Positions 1 to 9,877 of a stretch of DNA of 64,000 bases are shown here, piece by piece (the stretch's first letter is position 1; every line of letters starts with the position of its first letter). The stretch comes from Psettodes erumei (lineage: Eukaryota > Chordata > Actinopteri > Pleuronectiformes > Psettodidae), in NCBI GenBank assembly GCA_016785225.1, contig JAFBJZ010000969.1:2017001-2081000 (forward strand). Reading direction: 5' to 3'. Position numbers and translations under genes: made by a program. Under the pieces are notes generated by a model. The model saw only the letters and a program-made list of their open reading frames with translations, was not told the origin of the DNA and searched no databases.

Positions 1-961
1 AATATGATGGGTAAATATGAAGCACAGTATTGATGCGTTATTGATTATTTATTCAAAGAACCAGCTCCTCAGTCGAGAGGAGAAATTGGAATTCAGCTGG
101 TGTCCATCCCTTAAATTCATTGTCATTTTCCCGTTGATGTTAGCAAGCAGATTTAGCTGACACAGCACGTCGCAGTTTTCACCGCTAACGCGTGGAGCAA
201 CACGCTCTTATGAGCGCAGGTCCACCGCACAATGATCGCACGATGTGTTACGTTTACAGTGAGAAGCTGCTGCTGGAGCTCGTCTGCAGCTCTTTCACAG
301 AAAGTTCCTGAAAGGAAGCAGGCCTGTCGAAGCTCCGCTGGTGTCCACCACCACCACACACACCCGGGGGAATATAAGCACTTAATGCAGCGGCTGTGAC
401 GTGGAGAAGGTCGCAGTGTTTATTGCAGAAGTTTGAACGCACACAGGGAGACGTGTACGGGCACGTTTCCTTATTGTTTCTGTTAAACTTAAATCAGCAC
501 TCGGCAGCTCTCAGAAGAAAACCAGAAAGCAGTGGTTCAGCTTTGAGAGGGATTCTGCTCGAACTGAAACAGCCAATCAAATAATCAGCAGACAGTGTTG
601 ACAGTCGATTACTGTTAATTAAAATCATTCATTTCACTGGCTCCAGCTCTTCAACTATGAATATTTGTGAGGGTAGTTTTATGTTCTATGATCAAATAAC
701 TTGGGGTTTTGAACAGTTTGTTGGACATAAAGCAGTTTGAATATGTCTGTTAATAGGCGCCTCATTATTTTTATATTTTATCATCCAAATAATGACTTGT
801 TAAAAATGACTGTTGCAGCCCAGAATTGTCTGTCTGATGAACACTTTGATAAGGATTGTCAGAATAGTTTTTCTTGTGTACCCTCTTCCTTCCCTTTGCA
901 ATTACAAATTTAAATTTTATCATTTTATAAATTTAAATATAACCCTCACTGCACCCTCCAG
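1..961 (+). other. sox18: 3' part of sox18 intron (partial)
   Basis: This stretch has no convincing exon. It is AT-rich and ends in a pyrimidine-containing tract followed by AG at 960-961, which I take as the splice acceptor. The first half of the HMG box, which SoxF proteins encode in the preceding exon, cannot be found here, so exon 1 and the promoter lie to the left of the window. The intron is therefore at least 961 bp long. Short open frames at 153-584 have no recognisable similarity. The intron assignment rests on the reading frame opening directly at the acceptor into a known HMG-box sequence. Confidence 0.8.
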
Positions 962-2343
962 GTCAGTCCTGGAAGGCCCTGAGTGCCACTGACAAGCGAC
1001 CGTTCGTGGAGGAGGCCGAGCGGCTCCGTGTGCAGCACCTCCAGGACCACCCGAACTACAAGTACAGGCCTCGACGAAAGAAGACCACCAAAAAACTGAA
1101 GCGGGTGGAACCGGGGCTTCTGCTCCACAGCCTGGCCCAAGGCAGCGCGCCGGGCCTGGGGTTGGGACCTGGCGTCAGCCCCTTGGGTGCAGACGGCGTC
1201 CCCGGAGGTCCTGCGTATGGACATCCAGGTGCTCACCCTCAACACCACCATCACCCCCACCACCTGCTGCCCTCTCTGGGCCACTTCAGGGACCTCCAGG
1301 CTCCGGGACACCCAGAGCTGGAGAGCTACGGCCTGCCCACCCCAGAGATGTCCCCTCTGGATGTTCTCGACGACGGAGCCGGCGAGTCCGTGTTTTTCCC
1401 CCAACATGTGCAAGACGAGGGCGGGATGGGAGGCTGGAGCGGGTACCACCACCACCTTCACCCTCACAACCAGCATTATAGCCACCACTACAACAACCAC
1501 AGTCACCACAACTCCTTACACGGTGCGGCAACACACGGTCAGGGCTCAGGAATGAGCATCGGCGCCAGTTTAAGCACCAGTATGAACTCAGGTTTGAGTC
1601 CAGGCAGAAGCTCCAGACTCGATCCCAGAATGAGCTCTCTTGAGTCCAGCATGACCTCGGCCATGAGCTCTGTCACTTCAGTTCTGGTGAATTCGGCCAG
1701 CTCCAGGTTGAATCCCGCTCATTCTTCCAGTCACCACATCGCCTTGAGGAGTCCTGCGAAGTGCCCACCGCCTCTGTCCACCTCCCCCTCCACCGTCTCC
1801 TACCCCCAGACCTCTGTCAGCCTCTCCGAGCCGATCAAATGCCACCAAACGCCCCTGAGCACCTCCCCTGCCGGCTACTTTAGCCAGATGTATGGGGGCG
1901 GCGCCCCGAACGCTCCCCATTTCAACCCGTCTCACCTGGGGCAGCTTTCCCCTCCTCCCGAAACGTCTCCCTCCTCCTGCTCCTCCTCCATCCCCTCTTC
2001 AACCTTCCTTACCTCCGTGCATTTAGACCCTTCTAACCCAGAGTCCTCCTCTGCCGAGTTTTGGTCCGAGGTGGACAGGCATGAATTTGATCAGTACGTG
2101 AATATCGGAAGGAATCGAGAAGAGGCCTTCGGACTCGGCGGGGGCTGCGGGGGTGGGTCCAAAGGCCTGGGTGGGCGCAGTAGCAATAGCATGGGTAGCA
2201 GCATTAGTAGCAGCATCACCAGCAGGGATGTCAGCAGCATTATGAGCGGTGCTAGCGGGTGTGATGAGGGGAGCAGCCCTCTTATATCTGCTCTCTCTGA
2301 TGCCAGCAGTGCTGTCTATTACAGTGCCTGTATCACTGGATAA
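962..2343 (+). CDS. sox18: SoxF transcription factor SOX18, last coding exon (partial)
   Basis: This exon encodes the C-terminal 460 residues of a SoxF HMG-box factor, a nuclear DNA-binding activator of endothelial and lymphatic genes. Residues below are counted from the split Gly codon at the acceptor. Residues 1-41 are the second half of the HMG box, with WKALSATDKRPFVEEAERLR and then NYKYRPRRKK. EPGLLL (50-55) and GLPTPEMSPLD (124-134) match mammalian SOX18. His-rich runs lie at 92-108 and 163-188, and Ser-rich segments at 200-260 and 335-365. LSPPPE (329-334) and VDRHEFDQYV (371-380) correspond to the SoxF beta-catenin/transactivation motif. The end, LISALSDASSAVYYSACITG, is almost identical to human SOX18 as I recall it and separates it from SOX7 and SOX17. 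The stop is TAA at 2341-2343. The exon alone exceeds the whole human protein (384 aa), mainly through the His and Ser expansions. GC content is far above that of the flanks. Residues before the acceptor, including the HMG-box start, are outside the window. Confidence 0.95.
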
Positions 2344-2575
2344 ATATTTCCCACGATCTCATCTCATACGTATGTACACCACCTTGCATACGGTGCAGTT
2401 TGGTTCGGTTTGATAGGAAGGACGTGTGTTGTGAAGATAAGTTTTGGCTCATACTTTTACACCAAGTAACCATCGGTCACATTTTGCTTATCTCTTATCG
2501 ATTCCCACTCTAATTTAAAAAGTTATTTTTTTTCTAAATGCTGAAAAATAAAGATTTAAATAGAGCTAGAGCTGT
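2344..2575 (+). other. sox18: sox18 3' UTR with proximal poly(A) signal
   Basis: After the stop codon the sequence becomes AT-rich. A canonical AATAAA lies at 2547-2552, about 205 bp past the stop, and cleavage would be expected 10-30 bp later. This is the simplest 3' end for the transcript. A longer form is possible, because another AATAAA lies at 5441-5446. The extent is inferred from the signal only. Confidence 0.6.
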
Positions 2576-3804
2576 GTGAAACCACAGGTTTTTGAAAAAT
2601 GCATTAACTGGAAAAACACTTAACTTGCAATGAGGACACTCTTTTTGAAGTTAAAGAAATTTATATATAGATGCTTATTTTTAAAATTCATGAATGAATT
2701 CCTAAACATGACCTTGAAAAGGTCGGTTGGCTGGCTAGCTAACCCAGCTACTCTGCTGACAGTACAAGCTACAGGAAAATTTAACTTTGATTGCACTGTG
2801 CGCACTCCGTCCATCATTTTCAAGACCATCTCATATTATTTTTGACATTTCATCTCAGGAGCGGACACACATTCAAACTTCACAATGTTTTGATGAATTT
2901 ATCTCAAATACTGGAGGAACGCTTAGCACGACGAAGGACGAACTCGAGAGATGATCAGAGGACGAAAAAAAACAAAAGACTCGGTGGGAGAGACTTGATC
3001 CAGCCTCCACATCTCTCAGCAGTGTTGTCGGGAAAGCCTTGGCCACGGACCCAGAGCAGACCACTGATGTCTCCCACAAACTATCAGGATGTTTTACAAG
3101 CCGGTTCTGGTTTGTTCTGACCGTGATAAATGCCGTTCTCTCTCTATCGCAGTCCACGACAGGGCCTCATGTCAAACTCGATGCCAAAATCTCAAAGTTT
3201 TAAGTTGCTTAGCTCCTTGGCAAACGCAGACGTGGAGATGATTAAAATATCATTCTTCTTGACCAGTAAGCCTCTCTGGTATAACAAACATATCGCTTGT
3301 TTAAACAAAACGTAGAGTCTCAAAGTTAAAAAGCATAATTTAGTCCTACAAATAACAGAAGATTGAGTTCTACAAGTTGATTGGAACAAGTGTGGTAAGA
3401 TTATGAAAACATCATCTTCTCTTGGGTCTGCACATTTACAAATTTAACCAAAAGCAACACCATACTCTGTGATACTGGTAAGTGGTTTGACCACCCCAAT
3501 AACAAATGGTTCCTGTCTGATTTTCATTAAGAAATGTAAGGACAGTGGTTCAATGAGCTACAGGTCTTATGATTCTTGGAAACCTCGGTTTGAAGTAGCC
3601 GTGTACTGTATCGATATAGATGCTACGCCTCCCGGCAGGATGTGAAGGAGAAACTGAGACTATGAAATGTTCTCTTTGCACTGGGTTTAATGTCTTAGCT
3701 GTATAGAAGGAACACTACTTATTAAAAATCAAATGTCCATAATTTTGAATATGTTTTTGTACAGAAAGGACTGTGTTGTCTTTGTTTTATAGATTCTTAT
3801 TCTT
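2576..3804. other. sox18 3' flank, no recognised feature
   Basis: This is AT-rich DNA between the proximal poly(A) signal and the MITE-like element. Open frames here are at most 109 codons and none resembles a known protein. It could be transcribed as distal 3' UTR if the poly(A) site at 5.44 kb is used. I see no RNA gene or long repeat. Confidence 0.5.
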
Positions 3805-4416
3805 CTTAAAGCAGTGCAGTCCTTTTTTTGAAATGTGCTTGTTCGTTGTTTTTTTTTTTGCCAAGTGTGACATGAGAAGATCAACGACACTCTTGTGTCT
3901 TGATGATGAATGTGACACCGGGGCTGGGAGGTGATTAGCCTAGCTTAGCATAAAGAGAGGACTCAAGGGGTGAAGTAATTATCTGTAGTACTCACTACTC
4001 AATGCGTCATACTTCGTTTGTTTAACGCGTGCAAACAAACTTTAAAATGATCACGTGTGGTTGGAGAGGGAGTCGTTTACTGTCGTCACTGCTCCCAGCT
4101 GTTGTTTGACAGGATATAATTGCAATTCGTAGCTCCACGTTAAACCACTAATTGTTGTTTTACTTCTCTGTTTGTGTGGATTAGATGTTCATCTGTGAAC
4201 TTCAGAGGTGTCGGTTAGGTGGGGTTTTGAACTTTGAATGGAGCTAGAAGAGCTGTTTCCCTCTGCGTGCAGTGTTTACGCTAAGCTAGGCTAATTACCT
4301 CCCAGCTCCGGTGTCATACTCATCCCACAGATACGACAGCAGTGTTGATATTCTCCCTTCCTATGGCGAGAAAGTGAATGGGCACATTTAACAAAATGTC
4401 CTAGTACTCCTTTGAA
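3805..4416. mobile_element. MITE-like non-autonomous DNA element with long inverted ends
   Basis: The two ends form a long imperfect inverted repeat. The best aligned block is 3905-3954 against the reverse complement of 4275-4324, with 45 of 50 bases identical and no gaps, sharing the core TTAGCCTAGCTTAGC. More divergent outer arms reach about 3805 and 4416. The interior has no transposase frame. From memory, the ends and the AAAATGTC...ACTCCTTT right terminus match a MITE-like family that is very common near genes in percomorph fish. I could not define a target-site duplication, so the exact termini are approximate. Confidence 0.75.
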
Positions 4417-6959
4417 GATGATTCAGATATAAAGGCATTGGGGCAATGCGCTTCCACAGTTGTTTTGTGTGTATGTATTATAAACTTTAAACTTGCCTTA
4501 GAAAAGAAATCTATAATTGTAATTATCTCTTGTAAGATCCTTGTGGGTCTTTTCTTTGTTACGTTTCACACTTTGCGCTCGACCAGTGACACCAGCAGAC
4601 AAGAAAGTTGCCCTCCCATACAAGTGTTCATCTAAATGAATGGAAATTAAAGTGAGAACTTTAAATTTAATGTTTTGTTTGTGCTGAGAAAATGAGAAAT
4701 CAACAGTTGTAGCCACTGTAGAGGCCTCCCAGTGTGTGTTTGTGTAGCATCTACCCTGCGATAGATTTGTATATGGTCAGAACAAAAAAAAAAGCAGAAG
4801 TCTCTCTTCAAGCATTTATCCTGCATCTGTTCTGCATTAGTCATACAGACAATACTTTTTTTTGTACATGAAACAGTAGAACAAAATCGAGTATCTAGTA
4901 CAGTGAAACCAGTTATATTTACCACACCGTTCCTTGCGGCTGCCATTGGTTGAAAACAGAGCAACAGTAGATTTTTCCAAACATTTCCTCAGGAGGACGC
5001 AGCCACAGGGCAGCAGCAGTTCAAACTTAAAGCATTAAAAAAAAAAAAGCACTTCTACATCTGCATTTGACATTCTTCCCTGTTGACACCAAACACAGTC
5101 TTGTTTCCATTTTAATTTACTGTGACACACAAGAACATCAGAGACACAGGCGTTTTTGGAGTCGTGCAATAACTCTGGGCTTTTGGTAATAATTATCTGA
5201 AAAAAAGAAACACCCAAGATTTTGGGATTAAAACAAAGGCCGTTTTCTCAGCAGTCGAATAACGACAAATTAAAACCAGGATTTTCCCAGAAATGTCACT
5301 GTTGCCCTTCTAAATCTGTCTGACAGGGATCGTTTTTATATTTCCTAAGTGTAGAAAATTGTTTTGTTTTTGTTTATATTTGAAAAATGTGGGCTGGCTG
5401 TAAATGTGATCTGTTCTGTTTTATAAAAATAATTTCACAAAATAAACACTTCTACGGTTGCATTTGGTATGCAAGTCTCTGGTGGAACACGCTGAAAGAC
5501 ACATTCACACCTCAGACCTGATGAGCACAACCAGAAAAGAAACCATCCTTTTCCAGCTTTTGCTTTTTCTGCCTTTAAAACAACATCTTCTTGGACATCT
5601 CAGCACTCATCAAACATGGCTTTATTTTCATTTTTTTCTCCCATAGCCTCCAAAGTTTCCCAAGATACCTGTTTTTAGAGATGGGTGCATCATATGTTGC
5701 ACAAGGCATCAAGAAAATTTCCATTTGTTGTGATTCCAGAGTGATGAAAACTCGGTCTTCGGCTGCATTCCATTTAGTTAAGCTAGCTCCGGGGTCCTGG
5801 TAATGTGCATGCAGGCTGACTGGTGTGGATTACTGGGACCCCCGATGGGAAAGCCACTGATTAGACCTGAGTCTAAACCTTACAAATCCCCGACTGTCAA
5901 ATCGTAAGATGTACGTGGGCCAAGGTGCCAGAACAAAACCGGCACAAAAAAAGGTCCCTGAGACACCCTGTCATTGGTCGTAGTTTTTTGGGGATTTGTT
6001 TGTGAATGTGTCACAAGACTAATCATACAAATGGGGATGTTGGACAGTCACTTTTCTGTTTTGGACCTGACAATTCCATCAATGAAATGGGTCATTTTCC
6101 AGATTGTGTTGCACAAAAGATTATATATATTTATACAAAGTATTCTTTTAAAAGCTACAACATGGCTGTCAGCTCGCCTACTTTGGGAAAGTGCTGCAAT
6201 GGACAAGCTATTTGTTTTGCTTTCATATCAGCTGCACAATCTTTTGGACTCATTTTGTTTGACAGCCTGTTACGCCACATCCTCTGCTCCGAGAGCAGCG
6301 AGCGTTGAAAAGTGTGAACGACGGGCGTATCGGGTTGATCTTCACGGCTTTGAAAAGTTGTGCTCGGGCGTACCGTTACCAGGCCGCGGCTTCCGACTGA
6401 GGACGGGGCGAGAGCACGAAGCGCTTCTCTGCCATTTGGACCTTTTCAGGTCAACGCGAGGATTCACGTTTTAAGAGGCGATTAGTTTTGGTGTCTCGTC
6501 TGAGACGGGCCGCAACGTGCGGCGCAGCCGTCGTCCATCTGGCTTGTGGCTTACAGCTCGCCAGGCCTTGTTCTCAACATGTTATACCCACAAAATGTCT
6601 GGAATAGCTTCAGTTAGTTCAGTCAGTTAGGGTTCAGCTCCAGGATTGCATTCCCAATCCAAAACGACCCAGGAAATAGACAGTGCCCTTCACCTAATTT
6701 GTTATTTGTGTCAGTTGTGGTGAAGAACACGCTCATGTTCAGTTAATGCATTTCATCACTTCGTGACCTGGGACTGGACCTGGGTTCGGACCGGACTGCA
6801 GGACGGACAGATGGACTGAATCAGTGTTTGTCCAGCGGTTCTCGACAACGCGCTGAAATAAGCGTCATCTTCCAGCACAAACACTGTGCTTGTTGGTGCG
6901 TTCGGTTGTGTTTTCCAAAGTCTACATGCGAACGCTGGGGATCTCGGTCCTCGCGTCTT
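4417..6959. other. non-coding stretch, possible distal sox18 3' end
   Basis: No gene is supported here. The left part is AT-rich. An AATAAA at 5441-5446, followed by a GT-rich stretch, could be a distal poly(A) site. From about 6290 to 6540 the sequence becomes CpG-rich without a recognisable promoter or exon. A 166-codon open frame at 5974-6474 has no recognisable domain and is treated as chance. Confidence 0.4.
5441..5446 (+). promoter_or_regulatory. candidate distal polyadenylation signal
   Basis: This is a perfect AATAAA hexamer preceded by T-rich sequence and followed by GT-rich sequence (GGTTGCATTTGGTATG). It lies 3.1 kb after the sox18 stop and could give a long 3' UTR that would include the MITE-like element. 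A lone hexamer is weak evidence. Confidence 0.25.
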
Positions 6960-6965
6960 CCCGGA

Positions 6966-7255
6966 AGAAAGAGGAGAAATGAGGGGGGGGAAAAAAAAAA
7001 AAAAAAGGAGGAGAAGACGGGAGGGAGACAGGAAGACAATTGCCTGAGTGTTTGTGCGGCGTTGTAATCCTCTGTGATCTGCTCTGATTCTGTCCTCTCT
7101 GGGTTCAGATCTGATGCTAAACGAGTTTTGGCTCGGTGGGACACCCCCACCCCACCGCCCCACACCCCCCACCCCCGAACAAACCGCTGACGGACTCTAA
7201 AGAAAACATTTGGAACAAGGAAAAACTGTTCTCTCTGTTTTTTCTCCCCCCCCAA
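6966..7255. repeat. G-rich/A-rich and C-rich low-complexity segment
   Basis: A purine run at about 6975-7030 (G8 followed by A15, then GGAGGAGAAG-like sequence) is followed at 7140-7185 by a C-rich segment of CCCCCACCCC type. The segment is low complexity and non-coding. It merges to the right into the long polypyrimidine tract. The C-rich part places G runs on the minus strand that could form a quadruplex. Confidence 0.6.
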
Positions 7256-7309
7256 ACCCCCGATCACTGTGATTTTCTCGTCCGCTTAGCTTCTTTTCCA
7301 CTAGTTTGA

Positions 7310-8215
7310 TTTCTCCCTCTTGTTTTGCCCTCTTTTTTAAATTTTTTTTTCTTTTCGTTCTGCTGCCGTTCATTTTGCTTTTCTCCCCATCTCTCTTTTT
7401 CCATCATGTGTTTGATTCACTGTTTCCATCAGGTTTTTGTTCGTGTCTTCCTCCTCCAGCGTCTAAACAAACTCCTCTCTCCACTTTCTGCTGCTCTCCT
7501 TTGCCCCGTTTACCCGCTTTTCACATCTTTCCCTCCTCCTTTTTTTCCTAACTCCATCTTTCCCGCTTTCATCCTTCCGTTCTTTCTCTCCTCTTTCGCC
7601 CCACCGATCCCATTTTCTTCCCCAGTGTGTCCACTCTTCTTCTCTTTCCCTCCATTCTCCTCTCCTCCTCTCTTTTCTCCCCATGACCCTCATGTGTTGA
7701 TACTTTTCCTTTCTGGCCCTTCTGCCATCTTCTTCATCTTCATCCCTCCTTTTCACACCATTCCCGTTTCTCTTTCGCCCCACCCTCCTCCCCACCTCCC
7801 ATCATCCTTTCGTAGTCCACTTTCCTCTCCTTTTTGACTCACTCACCTCATTCATCATCTCATCTTCCAGCCTTCATCTCTCCTTTCACCCTCCTCTCCA
7901 TCACATTTTTCTCCCACTTCCCCTGTTCGTCTATCATTCTCTTCCCTTTTTCTTCATTCCCATCCTTTCTTCTTCTTTCTCTTTGCATCCCAGTTGTTTG
8001 TCCCACTTTCCACCAAACTCTCGTCTTGTTTTCCACCAATTACTTGTGTATCTTTTCATCCCTCTCTCTTGATCCTGCGCTCATTTATACCGTCTGTCTT
8101 CTCCTTTTTCTTTTTTCTTTTTTACCACATTCTGCTCAGTTTCACCCCATTTACCCTCCTTTTCACCTCAGACCCCCCCCCCCCTTTTCGTCTGGCTTGC
8201 AATTTTTTTTTTTTT
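7310..8215. repeat. about 0.9 kb polypyrimidine tract
   Basis: The + strand is overwhelmingly C and T for about 900 bases, mostly irregular CTTC, CCTCC and TTTTC words rather than a pure short repeat, ending in poly-T near 8202-8216. Long open frames in this stretch are composition artefacts made of Phe, Ser, Pro and Leu. Such polypurine/polypyrimidine tracts occur in fish genomes and can form triplex DNA. Confidence 0.8.
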
Positions 8216-9832
8216 TATTAACGTTTACATAAGATTCAATTATCTTTTGGTTTCAGGACAGAAAGTTTTACACGTCTTAACTGGGCTGTAAAAACCAAGC
8301 TGGGGATTGTGTGTGGTGTGGAATGTGTGTGTGTGTGTGTGTGTTTTCCTACACTGGGTCATGTTGTCAGCGTGTGTGTTAGTGAGGGGGGCTTTTTAAC
8401 AGTGTGAGTGTGTTGCTGAGGTAACTGACAGGAATGCGAGCGACGAGGAGGAAACTCCTGTGGAAGTTTGGGATGTTCGGAAAGGGTGTGTGTGCCTCTG
8501 TAGAGTGTGTGCGTGTGTGTGTGTGTGTGTGTGTGAGACCAGAGAGGAAGAGGTGTATATTTTTGTGGGAACACCTCACCCTCCGCTTGTTACCCTGACT
8601 GGAAAAGATAACACAAGCCTGGATTCCCCTTCTCCCAGCTGGAAACGAACACACGTGAGCGTGCAGGGCGTGTACACGCTGCGTTTTCACGGTCCTGCCT
8701 GCAGACAGATATCAGTCTCTGTTGGTTTCACGCTCTGTCACGACCCAGTAAACTACTTCTTTTTTTTTTTTTTTTTTCCTTTTTTGTTTCTACACTGCTC
8801 CCGTTCGGCTGAGGTGTTTGGTTAGACTTTAAAGTGTTTTCATAATGCTTTTTCAAAGTTTCCCTGAAGGTTCCATCTCAAATTATGGGAAAATTGGTTA
8901 AATATTTCTAAAATGAAAAGATGGATAAATAAAGAGGTTTCAAGTCAAATTGTGCTTGGAGAATTATATAGAATTATTTTCCACTTAATTTCCTGAAAAC
9001 TTTCCTCCTTTTTCCTGAAAAAAAAAACATTAGCCAGTATTAAGCTGTGAATTACCAGGACTGTAGTAAGTATGAAGTCATTATATTCATGTTTATAAGA
9101 ATAAAGTAGGAAATTGTGTCAGCTGTAAGTGAGAAATAGTTCATTAACAGGGCGTGTGTGGGGCATTGGCCTGTGTCGGCATCTCCACGGAGAACAAGTG
9201 AGTGTTTGGTTGATGTCTTCGGTTTGTGCGGCTCACAGGGTGGATGTACAGTGGGAGAGGTGGAGATGCGGAGCAACGCAAGATGCATATGGCGATGGAC
9301 AAAAAACGGCAGAGAGAAACACGGGGAGAGGCAGAGTGAATGGAATTTGTACATCCATGTGTTTAAGAGCAAGAGGCTGATTAAAGAGAGAGAGACTATC
9401 CGCCGGAGAGAGAGAGAGGGATTTTCCCGTCTCTTTCTGTCTCGGTGGTGTTTTATTGGCCACATGTGGTTAGGATGTCAGATCAGTCACCGCAACTACA
9501 CACTGACTCACTAACTGTGTGTGTGCGTGTGTGTCTGTGTGTGTGTGTGTGGCTGCGGTCCTCCTTGTTGTGTGTGTGTGATTTCACAGACTCTGATGTG
9601 AGATGACAGCTGGTTTACACTGCAAATGTGTTTGTTTGTGAGTTTGTGCAACTAGCAACTTCTTTGTGTATACCATACTGTATATAATGTTCTCTCAAAG
9701 AGGGTTGTGTGTATGTTGTGTGTATGTGTTCGTGTCATCATACTGTAAATGTGTGTGAGACCGAAACTTTCTATTTTATGTCCGTGTGCTTTTGAATTTC
9801 CACTGACTGTGACCGCTGAACATGAAATGATG

Positions 9833-9877
<45 letters not shown>

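Noticed and set aside
946..1509. 187-codon open frame on the minus strand opposite sox18
   Set aside because: It is the antisense shadow of the GC-rich sox18 exon, with Val-rich composition and no domain.
1187..1555. 122-codon + frame inside sox18
   Set aside because: An out-of-frame shadow of the His-rich region (Thr-rich in this frame).
7325..8232. Two long + frames rich in Phe, Ser, Pro and Leu (170 and 132 codons)
   Set aside because: They come from the polypyrimidine tract, where stop codons are rare. No signal of a real protein.
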